A stretch of 64,000 nucleotides of DNA from Microvelia longipes (GCA_018340805.1 JACMZG010000008.1:19769118-19833117); one strand, 5' to 3'; shown: positions 11,401 to 23,640, counted from the first letter of the stretch. Numbers and translations: made by a program. The notes: generated from the sequence alone by a model not told the origin.

Positions 11401-11690
11401 CTATAACCCTTTTGTAGGGCACGTGTCGGATTTAAGGGTTAAAATCGTTTGACACTAATTAACTACAACATTGTCTTCTATACGCGCGAAACAAAAACTC
11501 CTAAATATTATTTACTTAGGTAGATAACTCCTTTTTGACCCAGATAATACTTATAATTCTTTTAACCTTTAGAAGTTATGTTTTATATTAAATTTAAAAC
11601 AAAATCAGGTGACAAAATCTCCGTTTTAGAGCGAGGATAAGCAAACAGAGTTTGGAAAATACAGATAATAGCATAAACACAGAGGTTGGA
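8401..11690. other. AT-rich DNA, no gene seen
   Basis: No coding, RNA or mobile-element signature is supported. The frame at 8665-8946 has no recognisable motif. Positions 11355-11420 are locally less AT-rich but unassigned. Confidence 0.4.
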
Positions 11691-11699
11691 TAAAAAGAG

Positions 11700-12118
11700 A
11701 GTATATGATAAACACAGAGTGTAGGTAAACACAGACACTGAGAGGAGGATCCACAATGAGTGTAGGATAAACATTGAGAGGTGGATACACAAAGAGAGGA
11801 GGATCCACAATGAGTGAGTGTAGGATAAACATTGAGAGGTGGATACACAAAGAGAGGAGGATCCACAATGAGTGTAGGATAAAAACTGTGAGAAGTGATA
11901 CAAAAAGAGAGGAGGATCCACAATGAGTGTAGGATAAAAACTGAGAGGAGGATACACAAAGAGAGGAGGATCCACAATGAGTGTAGGATATAAACTGAGA
12001 GGAGGATACACAAAGAGAGGAGGATCCACAATGTGAGTAGGATAAAAACTGAGAGAAATGATACACAAAGAGAGGAGGATCCACAATGAGTGTAGGATAA
12101 AAACTGAGAATTGGATAG
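11700..12118. repeat. Minisatellite, 54-bp unit
   Basis: About seven imperfect copies of a 54-bp unit containing GAGGAGGATCCACAATGAGT and a related half GAGAGGAGGATACACAAAGA. The unit itself looks like an older duplication of a roughly 27-bp word. Because 54 is divisible by three and the unit lacks stops, overlapping minus-strand frames stay open for 145-183 codons. Those frames are artefacts. Confidence 0.9.
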
Positions 12119-12172
12119 ACTTAGAGTATGACAAACACTTAATGATCGACTTTATTTGAATAATAACGGACT

Positions 12173-12212
12173 GACCATCTTTTGATGGTCAGTCATCTTT
12201 TGATGGTCAACT
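12173..12212. repeat. Paired short hairpins
   Basis: GACCATCTTTTGATGGTC is a perfect 7-bp stem with a TTTT loop, followed at once by a near copy (GTCATCTTTTGATGGTCA). The T-rich loop makes a terminator-like shape, but no gene ends here. Confidence 0.6.
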
Positions 12213-14112
12213 TACACAAATGTCAACTTATACAATTCTCGCACGTTTAGTGCGATCTTAACATACAAGGAAAAGTTATGTGCATACTTAATAACTAGCA
12301 TATATGTAGAAATTTTGGGTTTAAAGATAAAAAATCCATGTCAATGTTTTGCTAAGGTCCGCAACAAGGAAGTTGGTGAGGAATAATTGGATATCTCCGG
12401 TTAGACTTCCTATACTGCAAAAACGTTTGACAATTTATAAGATATTATCTGTAGTTTTGTTGGTTTTGCACCAACAATTAGAGTTGTTTCGTCTATCGTC
12501 GAGAGTGCTGGGCTTATTGATTTTTTGCATTTAGCTTTGGCATTACTGGATGGTCCCAGTAATGCCAATACACTTAAGTCGCTTTCGTCCGACACCGAAA
12601 TTATAGCTTGAGCATAAGATGCATATAATGAACTGATCTTTGACTCTTAGTTTTGGCAACTTCATGCATATATACTGTGAAAATTGGCTAGGTTTGCTGT
12701 AACCTAACCTGATAGCAATGCGTAGTTCACAAGTATATTTTTCTTCAGAATCGAATAACGAATGTATAACCCTTTTCTTACGTTCTATATATGACCCATT
12801 TTGCGTATAAGGGAAGCAACTAGATCAAAACATAGTTCAAGAGGTCCAGTACTCCAGGAAATTGTGTTTTACACATTAAAAACAATGCAATTCCTTCAGG
12901 AAATATTGTTTTGCACATTAAAGACCAAAAGTCAATTGTGAAGTAAAATTATTAATGTAAAATTATGTATTAAATTATACAGTTAATTTTCAAAACAATA
13001 ATAAAGGAAACTAGATTCAAATAATTTTCAATAAAAAGCTAAAAATAATAAATGAAAGGCTCGTGGTTTAGAAGCTCCATTTTATCAGTTTGAGGTTGAA
13101 AAGGGTTGGAAATAATGTTTTCGCATTCAAACAGATTTTCACGAGGCTTATATAAAAGCGAGAATGTTGCAAAGAGAAACTCCCTTTAGGGTTACCCTGC
13201 TTTAGAAAACTCTTTTTAACTTTTCACGTTAATTAACAGAGATCAGATTAGAAACACTTAATTATCTTGTTTTTAAGTACAACTTGGCGCTTATCTAAGG
13301 CATAGCTTTAGAACATCTTTCTTAATCTGGAGCGTTTATGTTAAGATGGCTTTTTGAATATATCCTTAATCTGCTTCGTGAGGTTTTATCTGTATTTCTT
13401 ACTAATTCTGTTTCGTTTGATCGAATAAATTCTTAAAATGAGTTAAAATCAATATTCTAGGGGCTCTCAGGTTGTCTTACTCTAGATTAGATTGCTTGTA
13501 GTTAAACCACATGTTCAAACCTTAATAAATTTACTTATTTGGGGTCTCAATCAGCGATTCATTTACAGTTGTAACACTTAACGCGCAGTATGTATCACAG
13601 AAACAAATGACTGAACAATTGAACATGCACACAAGACAGTATTAGCGCTTGGGAGAACCCGAGAATGTTAGACCTGGGCGGGTTGGGTCCAGTACTAAAT
13701 TATATATATCAAGTTCAAATAATCTTTACTTTATATATTTATGTATTACAATAGTACTCTCTAGGTTACTTATAAAATATAGGTTTTTATCTAAGAAAAA
13801 AAAATGTTTAAAAAATAATTTACAAGTTTTATTTGAAAACCCAGGTTTAACTTTCGAGTAATGGAGTTCAGGCACCTAAAACCGAAATCGGAAAACCAAA
13901 GCCGGAACATGCATAACTGTAAGGTGAGAGATTGTAAAACAAAAACTATTCAGCCACTGCTAATTCAGTAGCTGGTTTACATTTAAGCTATGGTCAAAAG
14001 GTTTGACGGTGATAGAGGAAGGGAGCACAGAGTTTTTTAGCATTACGCGCCAAAAATTAAACCCTCATGTTTTTGAAGAACTAAGGTAAGCGTTTATGGA
14101 GTTCATTTTAAT
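12213..14112. other. AT-rich DNA, no gene seen
   Basis: No gene is supported. A TATA-box-like TTATATAAAAG lies at 13148-13158, but no transcript-like open frame follows. Confidence 0.4.
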
Positions 14113-14356
14113 AATAGAGGAAGAAGTCTCTCCACAAAAATACATTTCTTTTTAGCAAAGCGCTTTCAACCTAACAAGAGGTCATCATCAGTGCTAACCG
14201 TTGAATAAAGAAGAGGGTGATAGACTCTTTCTATCTATCTCTTTCTATCTGTCTATCTTTGATATCTGATCTGCAAGACTCATCTATCACCCTCTTCTTT
14301 ATTCAACGGTTTGCTAAAAAGAAATATATTTTTGTGGAGAGACTTCTTCCTCTCTT
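14113..14356. repeat. Foldback repeat with hammerhead-like core in one arm
   Basis: The left arm (14113-14216) and right arm (about 14281-14356) are inverted copies: GAGGAAGAAGTCTCTCCAC pairs with GTGGAGAGACTTCTTCCTC, and AACCGTTGAATAAAGAAGAG with its complement. The loop is TCTATC-rich. The left arm carries about 38 bp absent from the right arm. On the minus strand this extra piece has CTGATGA (14185-14191), a stem ACCT/AGGT, then GAAA (14164-14167), the order of a hammerhead ribozyme core as known from Penelope-like elements. Activity is not shown. Confidence 0.7.
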
Positions 14357-15374
14357 ATCCTCATATGTTTGTTTTTTAACCCTCATTAAACCCTGTTATC
14401 ATTCCCTTGAAAAGCTCTATATTACCAATATTAGTAATCAAAATTAAAACTAATACATAATTAAAATCTAAGAGGTAATAAAGAAACCGATTGTAAATAT
14501 TGAATGTAGTTTGTTAAACTGGTTAACATAGATAACGCTACTAGACTGAGAGGGGCGGTTGGTAAAGACTTTGTTGGACTAATAACCGGATCTGTTAGTC
14601 CCTGGCCCTCTGCCCTCGGTCTACAGCCCCCAGGCCGCCTCCACCCGAAGGAAACGTTTTAATCTGATTATATACAGTCTCTTCTCTATACATAAAATTA
14701 ATATATATATGCAGCATTAATATGGTAGCAATCATTAATTACTTTAAAAAAAATTAAAAACCAATAACGTAAAACCAAAGAATAATTAATAAATAACAAA
14801 TAATATTTAATTTTTTTCCGACTTAATTGCATTTACTAATAATTTTATAATTGATTTGTGCAGCGAGGAAATAATGCATAGAATGGCTCCAACAAAACAG
14901 GGAGGTTATCGTGAAATCTGTTTATTGGGAGGAAAAGCAATCGCTAGGGGGGATCTATACAGAGTATAAAGATGGATACACTACTTCACTACTTGTTGTA
15001 CTTGGTCAATAACGTGTCGACTTGATTCTTCGAACTTAATCGTAATTTTTATTTTTTCCAAACTCTCTTATAATAATTTCCTTTATTACCTCTTAATCTA
15101 TTGATTTTTTCATGTCTTTCCTTCAAGCAAAGTTCCATTCAAAAAATCGCTAATGAAATGACTTGTTTGGTGACAAGAAGAAATATAATATAATAAACAT
15201 ACATATGGATCTTTTTTTATACATTAAGCCTACAGCAAAACGCTAGTAGGAATAGATCCTTATTCAATATATAGTTGTTGTGTTGTTTTGAAGACATGAA
15301 TCCAGTTAGATGAATTCAGGAAAAAAGTTATAGCATAAGTAATTTGGTTTTATGTATTTTTGGATGCTGATTAG

Positions 15375-15376
<2 letters not shown>
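14357..15376. other. AT-rich DNA, no gene seen
   Basis: No gene is supported. Positions 14545-14660 are less AT-rich, with CCCCCAGGCCGCC, but match nothing I recognise. Confidence 0.4.
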
Positions 15377-15420
<44 letters not shown>

Positions 15421-15518
15421 CAAATATCGCCCTTATTAATCTCCCGAACTCTATTTTTTGAAATATTATATAAACCTAGGTTCATTTAGGGTTAGGGATC
15501 TTTTACGAGTACCTGACG

Positions 15519-15581
<63 letters not shown>

Positions 15582-15601
15582 TACAAATATCGCCCTTATT
15601 A
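15377..15601. repeat. Two AT microsatellites each followed by the same 23-bp word
   Basis: (AT)n at 15377-15415 and 15521-15579 are each followed directly by AGGTACAAATATCGCCCTTA (15415 and 15579). This suggests a tandem duplication or two copies of a microsatellite-tailed repeat. Confidence 0.75.
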
Positions 15602-16834
15602 TTAAAATATTTATAACGTCATTTATAAATAATAATGACTCTGCAGAAACTTACAAGAACTGAAAAACCTTTTTTTTATCGGGCTGAAGATTAATACAAC
15701 TAATTTATTACTACTAAGTATGTTTAATACATTTATGAAGGTAGATTGTATTATTTGATTATTCGCAATAATTCCTTTTTTCTTCGTTGGTCTTATTTAT
15801 GGTTTATGTAAACAAATCATGCTTTTCTTTTTTACTAATGGATTGTGAAACAATCTTTTGTGAAACTATATTGAGGCAATATTCCACTACATAATCTAGT
15901 ATTTTAACAAACTAAAGGATTACAACTATGTGGCCGCGAGCTGCCCCCAGCGCTGAAACCATGGGGCGGCTAAAAGTCCTTAGGCCTCTTGTTTCTTATC
16001 ACTAATCTTTTTATTTTATTATAATTTCTAACTTTTTATTTCTAACATCTTTTCGTTATAATTTAATTTTCTTCAATCGCACTCATTCTTCCTTTTTCTT
16101 AGCCTTTCAATTGTACTTCACCTTCATTTTAGCCTTTTTAATTTCCTTTCTTTTTGCTCCTTCTTTGTTTTCCCTTCCTTCTTTTCAGATTACCCTTTTC
16201 AAAACTTTACAACAAGTCATGCTCCGTTCTTTGAAAAATTGGGAAATTTCCCCAAATTGTTTTCTCGGCGTTTTATCAAAACTTCAAAACGAGGTTAATT
16301 AATTGAAGGTGGCGGAAAATAATTAATTATAAAACATAACATGGCTCTTAATTGTTAAAATCTTTACGAAACTAATCAGCATAACGGTTTATAAACATTT
16401 AATAATTCGTTGCAACACGCGATATATGTGGGGTTATAAGAAGCTGTTGACAATTTGTCAAACTAATAATTAATTACTACTACTTATTATTTGGCTGTAA
16501 AGTGGAATTTTAAAGCCGGGTTTTTAAAATATTATAGGGTTTACACACTTTATTTATATACGCATAAACTTCAAGTGTAACATGACTATTTGTGATAGGG
16601 CTCTTAATTAATGTATACTTAATAACTTGAAAGGATAAACGAATCTAGCATCCAAGATTCGTAGACCAGTTTTTTATCAAACAATCCTTTAATAACAAAT
16701 TATTATGCGGATAGATAATAACATATAAAGGGATACAAATAAGATGCCATAATAAAGAATTAAAAAATTCTGTACTGAGGGGAATAAAGTAAAAGACTAG
16801 TCAACTTAAAAAGAAAGTGAAAATGACTAGATCT
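15602..16834. other. AT-rich DNA, no gene seen
   Basis: No gene or repeat family is supported. The frame at 16111-16302 is phenylalanine-rich low-complexity text and not convincing. Confidence 0.4.
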
Positions 16835-17083
16835 TCGAAACTCTACTCATATTAATGTCTCACAACTCTACTCACATTAGTGTCTCGCAACTCTACTCAC
16901 ATTAGTGTCTCGCAACTCTACTCACATTAGTGTCTCGCAACTCTATCACATTAGATCTACTCAACTCGCAACTCTACTCACATTAGTGTCTCACAACTCT
17001 ACTCACATTAGTGTCTCGCAACTCTACTCACATTAGTGTCTCGCAACTCTACTCACATTAGTGTCTCTAATCACATTCTGTCC
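16835..17083. repeat. Minisatellite, 25-bp unit
   Basis: About nine copies of a 25-bp unit beginning TCTCGCAACTCTACTCACAT. One unit in the middle (about 16940-16965) is rearranged. There are no spacers, so it is not a CRISPR-like array. Confidence 0.92.
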
Positions 17084-19354
17084 TTTCACTTCACTTTGGT
17101 CTATGACTGATAAAACAAAAAGGTATAAGTTAATATCGAAACCCATTGTAACGAATGGGTTACACCAAATACACTAATAAACTTACACCAAATATATAAA
17201 AATACAACATGAACAATATCCCACCAAATATAAGATTAAATTGGCACAATAATTCAAAAACAACTTGCAAATTTAATTTTATATTTAAATAATAATAAGT
17301 ATTACTTTCCATGTTTTAAATTTCTGGCTCTTTGCTGCTTATCGGGTATAAGATGTTTTTATCATATTCAAAGGATATAAAGAAGAAAATATCAATGTCT
17401 ATTTCATTTATCAGGGGTTTAAATAACGTTTAGATTTCAATAAGGAATAAATGTAACATGCGATAAAAATTCAAACATTCGATTTACTTTCGAGTTTGAA
17501 AAACACCAAATATATTTCCCCTTTCCATTTCTCCGTACAAATTGAAATATAGCCAAAAACACAGATGGTATAAAAAATTGGATGGCTTTCCAAGTCTACA
17601 TGGAAAAAATTGGACAATTGAAATATGACTGCTAATATACACGAGTAACTGGACGGGGGTGCAATAGGAACTGTGAAATACAACAAGGCACTAATAGAGA
17701 GCAAGAGAGAAAAAAAGAGAGAGCGAGAAAGAGAAGCTTTAATGTAAATAAAACAAACGGTGTGGCGCAGGGTACTCAAGTTGGGCTCTTTATTCATATC
17801 TCCTAAGCACATGTCATGAAATATAACTTAGATAACAAGATATAACAGACTTAGTTTTTAAAACAAAATAAATTTTAGTAAATCAGTGTTATAAAAGATG
17901 TTTTTATAGATAGCAAAATCTGGAAATTCATAAATGCAAATTTAACTAATGAACATACATACTTTATTGAACACAACTTAATTCTTTTGAGTTGCATAAA
18001 GGGTTAATGAACCACAATTTACACGGGCCAGAAATATCATCCCTCTCGCATTTTCACACAGAGTACGTCTGTTTAACAAATCCCTCGAAAGGGGAGTCCG
18101 AAATAAATCATTAAGTCTAACAAATAAATCTCATCGCAATGTAAATAACATTTTCATGAAAAATATATTTTTTCTATAAAGGTATAATTTACAAAATTAA
18201 TAATATTAAAATTCATCGTGGAAATATTTTAAAAACACTAATGATGAAAATGCGATATGAATATTAAAATTGTTGAAAAGTTGAAATGCAAAGAAATAGA
18301 GGGAAACAGTTTTTATTTTTCCCCTCTTCATGATAACGAGTGGAAATTTTTTTGATAATTACAATCATAAAAAGTCATTTTATTCAAAATTTAGATGAGG
18401 ATAATATTAAAATTTTGTAATTATGCTACAACACAAGAAGTAAGAAACTTGAAAAATATTAAATGATACATTTTTGTTCTGTATTGTCTTATTTTATTCA
18501 TACTCCGATTTTAGTTTAGTTATAGCTTTAACTGAATCTGTTATCTAAATACATAAAGGTAAATTAATGTAGGTATCCGGACTCAATGGTATTCCTGCCC
18601 CCAAAGACTTGAAGTAGCTATAGGTGGAACATCAACAGGTTTTGGGCCAAAACCTGTGACTAACTTCCCCAGATGACAAAGGTATAAATAAGTATTAAGG
18701 AATGTATACAAAATTATACATAATCTTAAAATTGAGAGAAACCACACATGTGCAATGTGAGGCTAATATGATGTTTATAACGTTATAAAGGAGCATATAG
18801 ATGGTCAAGCGACTTCAGAAAATCTAACCTTAGACTATGGTAGAAGTTTATAATAATTGATACTGCGCAGCCAATTTGAGAGTTCTACCGAATACTATGG
18901 ACAGAATGTGAAAATGATGGAGAAGAACATCTTATCATTATTATATGTGAATACTTTTATATCATTATGACATATATGTGGCAAATTTGGAAAGTTTTAA
19001 ATTATTGGAACTGGAGTGCCACTCAATGAGGAATTAGAGCCGGGGGTTTGACAATTTTTTCCTTTATTGAAAAAAATAATAAATAAAATCATAAAAAATA
19101 ATAAGCTAGACTGGCATTCTTCAATTAAATAATAAGGGTTATACTTGTATATCTTATTCACAAACGTATTCAAGACCTGTGATTATACTTGGCTGCCTAG
19201 TTTTTTATTAGTATTGCTTTTTATAATTTGATAATTCAGCTAAATAGGATATCGGAAATTGAAAAATTTCATCTTTCCGACAGCACGACTACACCTTAAG
19301 TCTCATTCTGTACCAAGTTTCAACTCTTTAGTATAAATACAGCAGTTTTGTGTG
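17084..19354. other. AT-rich DNA, no gene seen
   Basis: No gene is supported. The minus-strand frame at 17471-17812 has no family motif and covers a GAGAGA-rich low-complexity patch. Confidence 0.4.
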
Positions 19355-19545
19355 ACACAGACACACGGACATACAACACACACGGACACAAAACACACAC
19401 ACACTCGGACAGCATGATAAAAACCACTCAAAACGTGATGAAAATGCCTGAAACGGATAATCAAGGTGAAACCTCGGTTTCTGATTTTAAGGCAAACACA
19501 ATACTTTTCCTTATATCTAAGGAAGTAAGTGAGGAAAAGTAAAAA
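19355..19545 (+). repeat. CCTGAAACGG tail repeat with CACA-rich head
   Basis: A run of CACACGGACA words is followed by AAAACCACTCAAAACGTGAT, GCCTGAAACGGATAATC, CTCGGTTTCTGATTTT and GCAAACACAATACTTTTCC. The same order occurs at 34860-35035. Confidence 0.7.
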
Positions 19546-20049
19546 ACAAACTTTTTGAACTACATATATTAGTGTAATTATAAATACCCTTTAATTTAAT
19601 TTAATTGTTTTTAAATCAGTTATTTGTTTAGAGAATTCAAGAAAATAAGACGAATAAAGATAGATATCTCTTGTTAAGCTTGTTTGGTAGCTTCAAACTG
19701 TTATAAAGCTTGACTCGAGCTTGAGATATTAATATTCTAACAGGCTCTCTTTTATCTCTTTTCAAACAAATTGTAAAACTGAGGAAAACTAAAGTTTTAC
19801 TTTCAAAGTGAAATTCTCAGCCTATTGTAGAGCAGACAAATCTAAATAAGTCGAGTCTGTAAGTAACAAGTTTGATGTTTTCTTTGTTTAATGTTAGGGC
19901 CCTTTCTCCAAAAAAGGTGGTAAAATCGTCTAAATTGAAATATACCTGTTTAAGCACGGCCTAAAACAAGTATGGATTAGAATTTAGAAGTATTGCCAAA
20001 TATAAGTGTTGTTTGTAAAGAAGTATTATTGTCAAAGAATGAAGTAGTT
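19546..20049. other. AT-rich DNA, no gene seen
   Basis: No gene, RNA or repeat family is recognised. Confidence 0.4.
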
Positions 20050-20555
20050 TTGATTTCTGTTGGATCATAAAAGGTAAGTAGCGTAATCATGTGTGTGTGG
20101 CGGGTGACCGCTTCGAATGAAAAGGATGCATTTACTATCTGAGGACGAGCGAAGTGAGTCCGAAGTAGAGAGGATGAGCATAGTCCATCCGATGTGATGA
20201 GGAAAAGGTCCGAGGTATCCTGTATTTTACATTAAACATGAAGCTAAACATAAGCATTTATCCGAGTCCGAAGACATGCTGCAGTATAAATATGGTGAAT
20301 TATATGTAAGGACGAGCGACTCTGAAGCAGCGAGGATAAGCGTAACAGCGTGCTCAGTGCTGTATGGGTGACCGCTGAGAATGAAACGGATGGGCGTATG
20401 GGGACTAGAATGAAACGTATGGGGACGAGCGAAGTGAGTCCGAAGACATGCTGGAGTATAAATTTAGTGAATTGTATATTCTGAGGATGAGCCTAGCAAA
20501 TCCGATATGATGAAGAAAAGTTCCGAGGTACCCCGTACCCGATTTTTAAAAATAA
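20050..20555 (+). repeat. 5S-rRNA-related repeat, copy B (partial dimer)
   Basis: Two partial units lie head to tail. The first has the GATCATAAAAGGTAAG and GGGTGACCGCTTCGAATGA parts of the 5S block (20066-20118) and the hairpin GGACGAGCGAAGTGAGTCC (20143-20161). The second has TCAGTGCTGTATGGGTGACC (20357-20376), another GGACGAGCGAAGTGAGTCC (20423-20441) and the terminal motif ACCCCGTACCCGATTTTT. Between them, positions 20218-20255 (CTGTATTTTACATTAAACAT) match 40137-40172 next to copy G. Confidence 0.7.
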
Positions 20556-21074
20556 ATCACTTACTTAGCATACTGGATAATGACGTGACACCTCCCTGAT
20601 TCTAAATAGGGATCCTCTTCATAGTAAATTTTATAAATGTACCTAGCTTCATGTTGGGGCATAAGGGTTTAGGGTCCTGGCAAACATTTCTACTAAAAAT
20701 AAGGGTTGGATTCATCCCTGCACAAGTTTCGCGGGTGGAACAAGTAAAACATAATGTTATATAAAGAAATAAACATAGGCTGAAAGAGACAGGTAAAAAT
20801 AAAAGGAAAAGAGATTTTGAAGAAATGTCTGGCTCAATATTTTAAAGTTCACCTAGATGGCCGGATAGAAAATGTATCAATATGAAGACGCGTCTCCATA
20901 TCGGTTATCCATATCGATAACCATATGGTCGTGGACTCGATCAAGAAACGACCAATGCTAGACTGATTAGGATCCCTCTTTTTCGCCTTGTATGTGATTA
21001 TCGTTAATTACTATAATTGTCGCTAGGTTGCGGCGGCATCGGTACTTTTAAGCTCGTATACATGGAAAAGGAAA
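20556..21074. other. No gene seen
   Basis: No coding or RNA gene is supported. A palindrome-rich patch (CGGTTATCCATATCGATAACC, about 20900-20925) is the only visible structure. Confidence 0.4.
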
Positions 21075-21545
21075 AATTCTGGCGCGGTGGTCCGCATGTC
21101 GGGCGAATTCCTTTGGATGCGTGTTTCCGTGCTTTTTACATTATATAAGTTTACAACTACTAAATAAATAAATCCGCGCGGTGGTCCGCTGTCGGGCGAA
21201 TTTCATTTAGAATGCGTGTTTCCGTGCTAAACAACCCATTTCTTGCTTATGCAAGAACCATGCCCATTGCGTGGTTCCGGTTCATGCTTTAGAACCTAAG
21301 CAGTTACTCAATTGTCAAGCACTGCTCGTAACTCATTTTGTCTGTATTTTCCAAAGGAAATGCGCATAATCATCCAGTTGTTGTATAAAAACTATGCCTC
21401 TAAAATTAGAAGTACGCACTATTATTTGCACTAGTTTTAAAGCTTAGTTACTATCTTTAAGCTTAGTCAGTTTTTCTTTAAAGGTTTTAGCGCATTTCCT
21501 TTGAAAAAATACATTAAATTTGGAAAATACATTAAGGCGAAAAAT
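21075..21545 (+). repeat. Foldback-family repeat (GGTGGTCCGC type), double-headed copy
   Basis: Two heads occur in tandem: GCGCGGTGGTCCGCATGTCG at 21083 and GCGCGGTGGTCCGCTGTCGG at 21177, both followed by GGGCGAATT and GCGTGTTTCCGTGCT. The rest (AAGCAGTTACTCAATTGTCA, CTGCTCGTAACTCATTTTGT, GGAAATGCGC and later GCGCATTTCCTTTGAAAAA) matches the copy at 36248-36648 in inverse orientation. It is a non-coding MITE-like family. Confidence 0.75.
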
Positions 21546-21639
21546 ATTAACCTTGAATTTTGCCGATTTTTGAAAATTTTGCTGACTCAGCAAACCGGGT
21601 TAATGACGTCACAAAAACCTGGTTTTCAATAGGGTTCGT

Positions 21640-22000
<361 letters not shown>

Positions 22001-22816
22001 AGGAAAAGGTATTTTATGAAAAAGGAATTTCACTCAAATATAATAATAAATAAATGAAATAATAGAGGGCGGTTTAATAATTAATAAAAATAAAAATAAC
22101 AATTGGTTCAAACGCTTCATGTAAAAATGTTAAATGAAATATAATTAGGAAGTTTTGAATCGGATCTCAGACACACTCCCGTGTCTTACTCCCCCTATGC
22201 CAGCCGCCTCTTATGCGGAATTTATTCAAATGAAATCCAATAAAAGTAAACACATGGTATTATTATTGGGCATATGTACTACAAAACCATATACCTCAAC
22301 ATGTTACAAATACAATATTACTAGTTTTAAAACATTGTATGGTATTAGTTTTATATTATATATCAAATATCAGATTTCTAAATAAAGCTTTTCACTTTAT
22401 AAATCCTAAAATATAGATATTATTTCTCTGCAATATAAGAGAAGGAATCATGAAATAAAAATATATTTTACCTCTGAATGATAGGAACTAAAGAAATTGT
22501 TCCGTCAGTTATAAAAAGAAAGATGTTAACAAAAACTTCACTTGAATTTTTACCTTCGAAATGTTTTCAAGTTTTCTTTTAAAAATAAAATGTTTTAACA
22601 TTTATTTCAATTCAGTAAAAGTTTAAATCTATAGATAGTTTAGCAAAAAGAAGATTTCGAACTGGTGTTGGTTTGAAGGCACTTTTATATTAAAAGGCGT
22701 TAACAAATATGTCGTGATGATAAAGTGAAATAGATAATAAGAATAAGTAGTCAACTTTTAAAGTCTCAATGGAATGTTTCCATTTTTTGCTTTTTTCGAG
22801 TTTCCTTTAAAAAAAT
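22001..22816. other. AT-rich DNA, no gene seen
   Basis: No gene is supported. TCGGATCTCAGACACACTCC (about 22160) resembles the region after the B-box repeat at 53648, but the relation is faint. Confidence 0.4.
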
Positions 22817-23277
22817 TGATCAGATTGAGATTTGGAACGCATGTAGCCATGTATAAGACCTACATATGTGCTAAGTTTCATGTCATTATCAGCATTAGTT
22901 CAATTTTTATTAAATAATTTGTGTACGTTTTTTTAAAAAATTGTAAATAATTAGAAAATAATAAAATTGAATTGAAATTTGGTACAGGGGTATACCATTA
23001 CGTAATAAATAAGTACACAAAGTTTTGTTTCAATACGACAAGCATATCAATGGGTTTTGTTGAATCATGAAAGTTAAGCAGCATCGAGCGTGATCAGTGC
23101 CTGGATGGGCGACCACTGGGAATAAAACGAATGGATTACTATCTGAGGACGATCGAAGCGAGTCCGAAAAGGTGTTGCATACATTTGACGAATTGTATGT
23201 TCTGAGGACGAGAGAAGCGAGTCTGAAGTAGGGAGCGATCCGAGGAAATGTAATGAGGCACCCCGTAACCTATTTTG
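22817..23277 (+). repeat. 5S-rRNA-related SINE-like repeat, copy C (best copy)
   Basis: This is the most complete unit. A head carries GATTGAGATTTGGAACGCAT and GCTAAGTTTCATGTCATTAT. A middle block at 23064-23130 matches 5S rRNA nucleotides of roughly 41-110: GTTAAGCAGCATCGAGCGTG, ATCAGTGCCTGGATGGGCGA, CCACTGGGAAT. The A box, intermediate element and C box of the 5S internal promoter are all represented. Two hairpins follow (GGACGATCGAAGCGAGTCC at 23148 and GGACGAGAGAAGCGAGTCT at 23206), then CACCCCGTAACCTATTTT. The first 40 or so nucleotides of 5S rRNA are absent, replaced by the head. It has no coding capacity. Confidence 0.8.
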
Positions 23278-23640
23278 TTAAATTGTAATTACAAGAGAAA
23301 AGAAGAGGAGAGGTGTGTTGTGTGTAAGACTGAGAAGAAAACAAGACTAAGGCATTGTTGGATTTTTCTAGGAGTTAAACTTAGATAAAAGGGGTAGGAA
23401 AAAGTAGTAACTAATTTTGTTTTCTCATTATTACATAAAATCTACTTAAATATGATATAAAACAAAAAAAAATGTAGGCCCTACCCTCTAAAAACCTTGC
23501 CAACGCCCTCCCCAACTTCCAAATTAAAATTTCTCCTACCCCTAATTGAATGAGGGAGGCATAAAACAATACCAGTCAGTTAGGAGGAAATGTCACCAAG
23601 GAAACTTTTTAAGACTACATCTTAATATCTTAGTGATATT

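Noticed and set aside
11583..12134. Three overlapping minus-strand frames of 145-183 codons
   Set aside because: The 54-bp minisatellite has a length divisible by three and no stops, so several frames stay open by construction.
15485..15496. Telomere-like TTAGGGTTAGGG
   Set aside because: Only two units, internal, and arthropod telomeres are usually TTAGG.
16835..17083. CRISPR-like regular repeat
   Set aside because: Units are contiguous without unique spacers, and the context is eukaryotic.
23141..23168. CTGAGGAC...GTCCGAAG as a hammerhead ribozyme
   Set aside because: The CTGA and GAA words flank a stem as in a hammerhead, but the essential UGA of CUGAUGA is absent in all copies.
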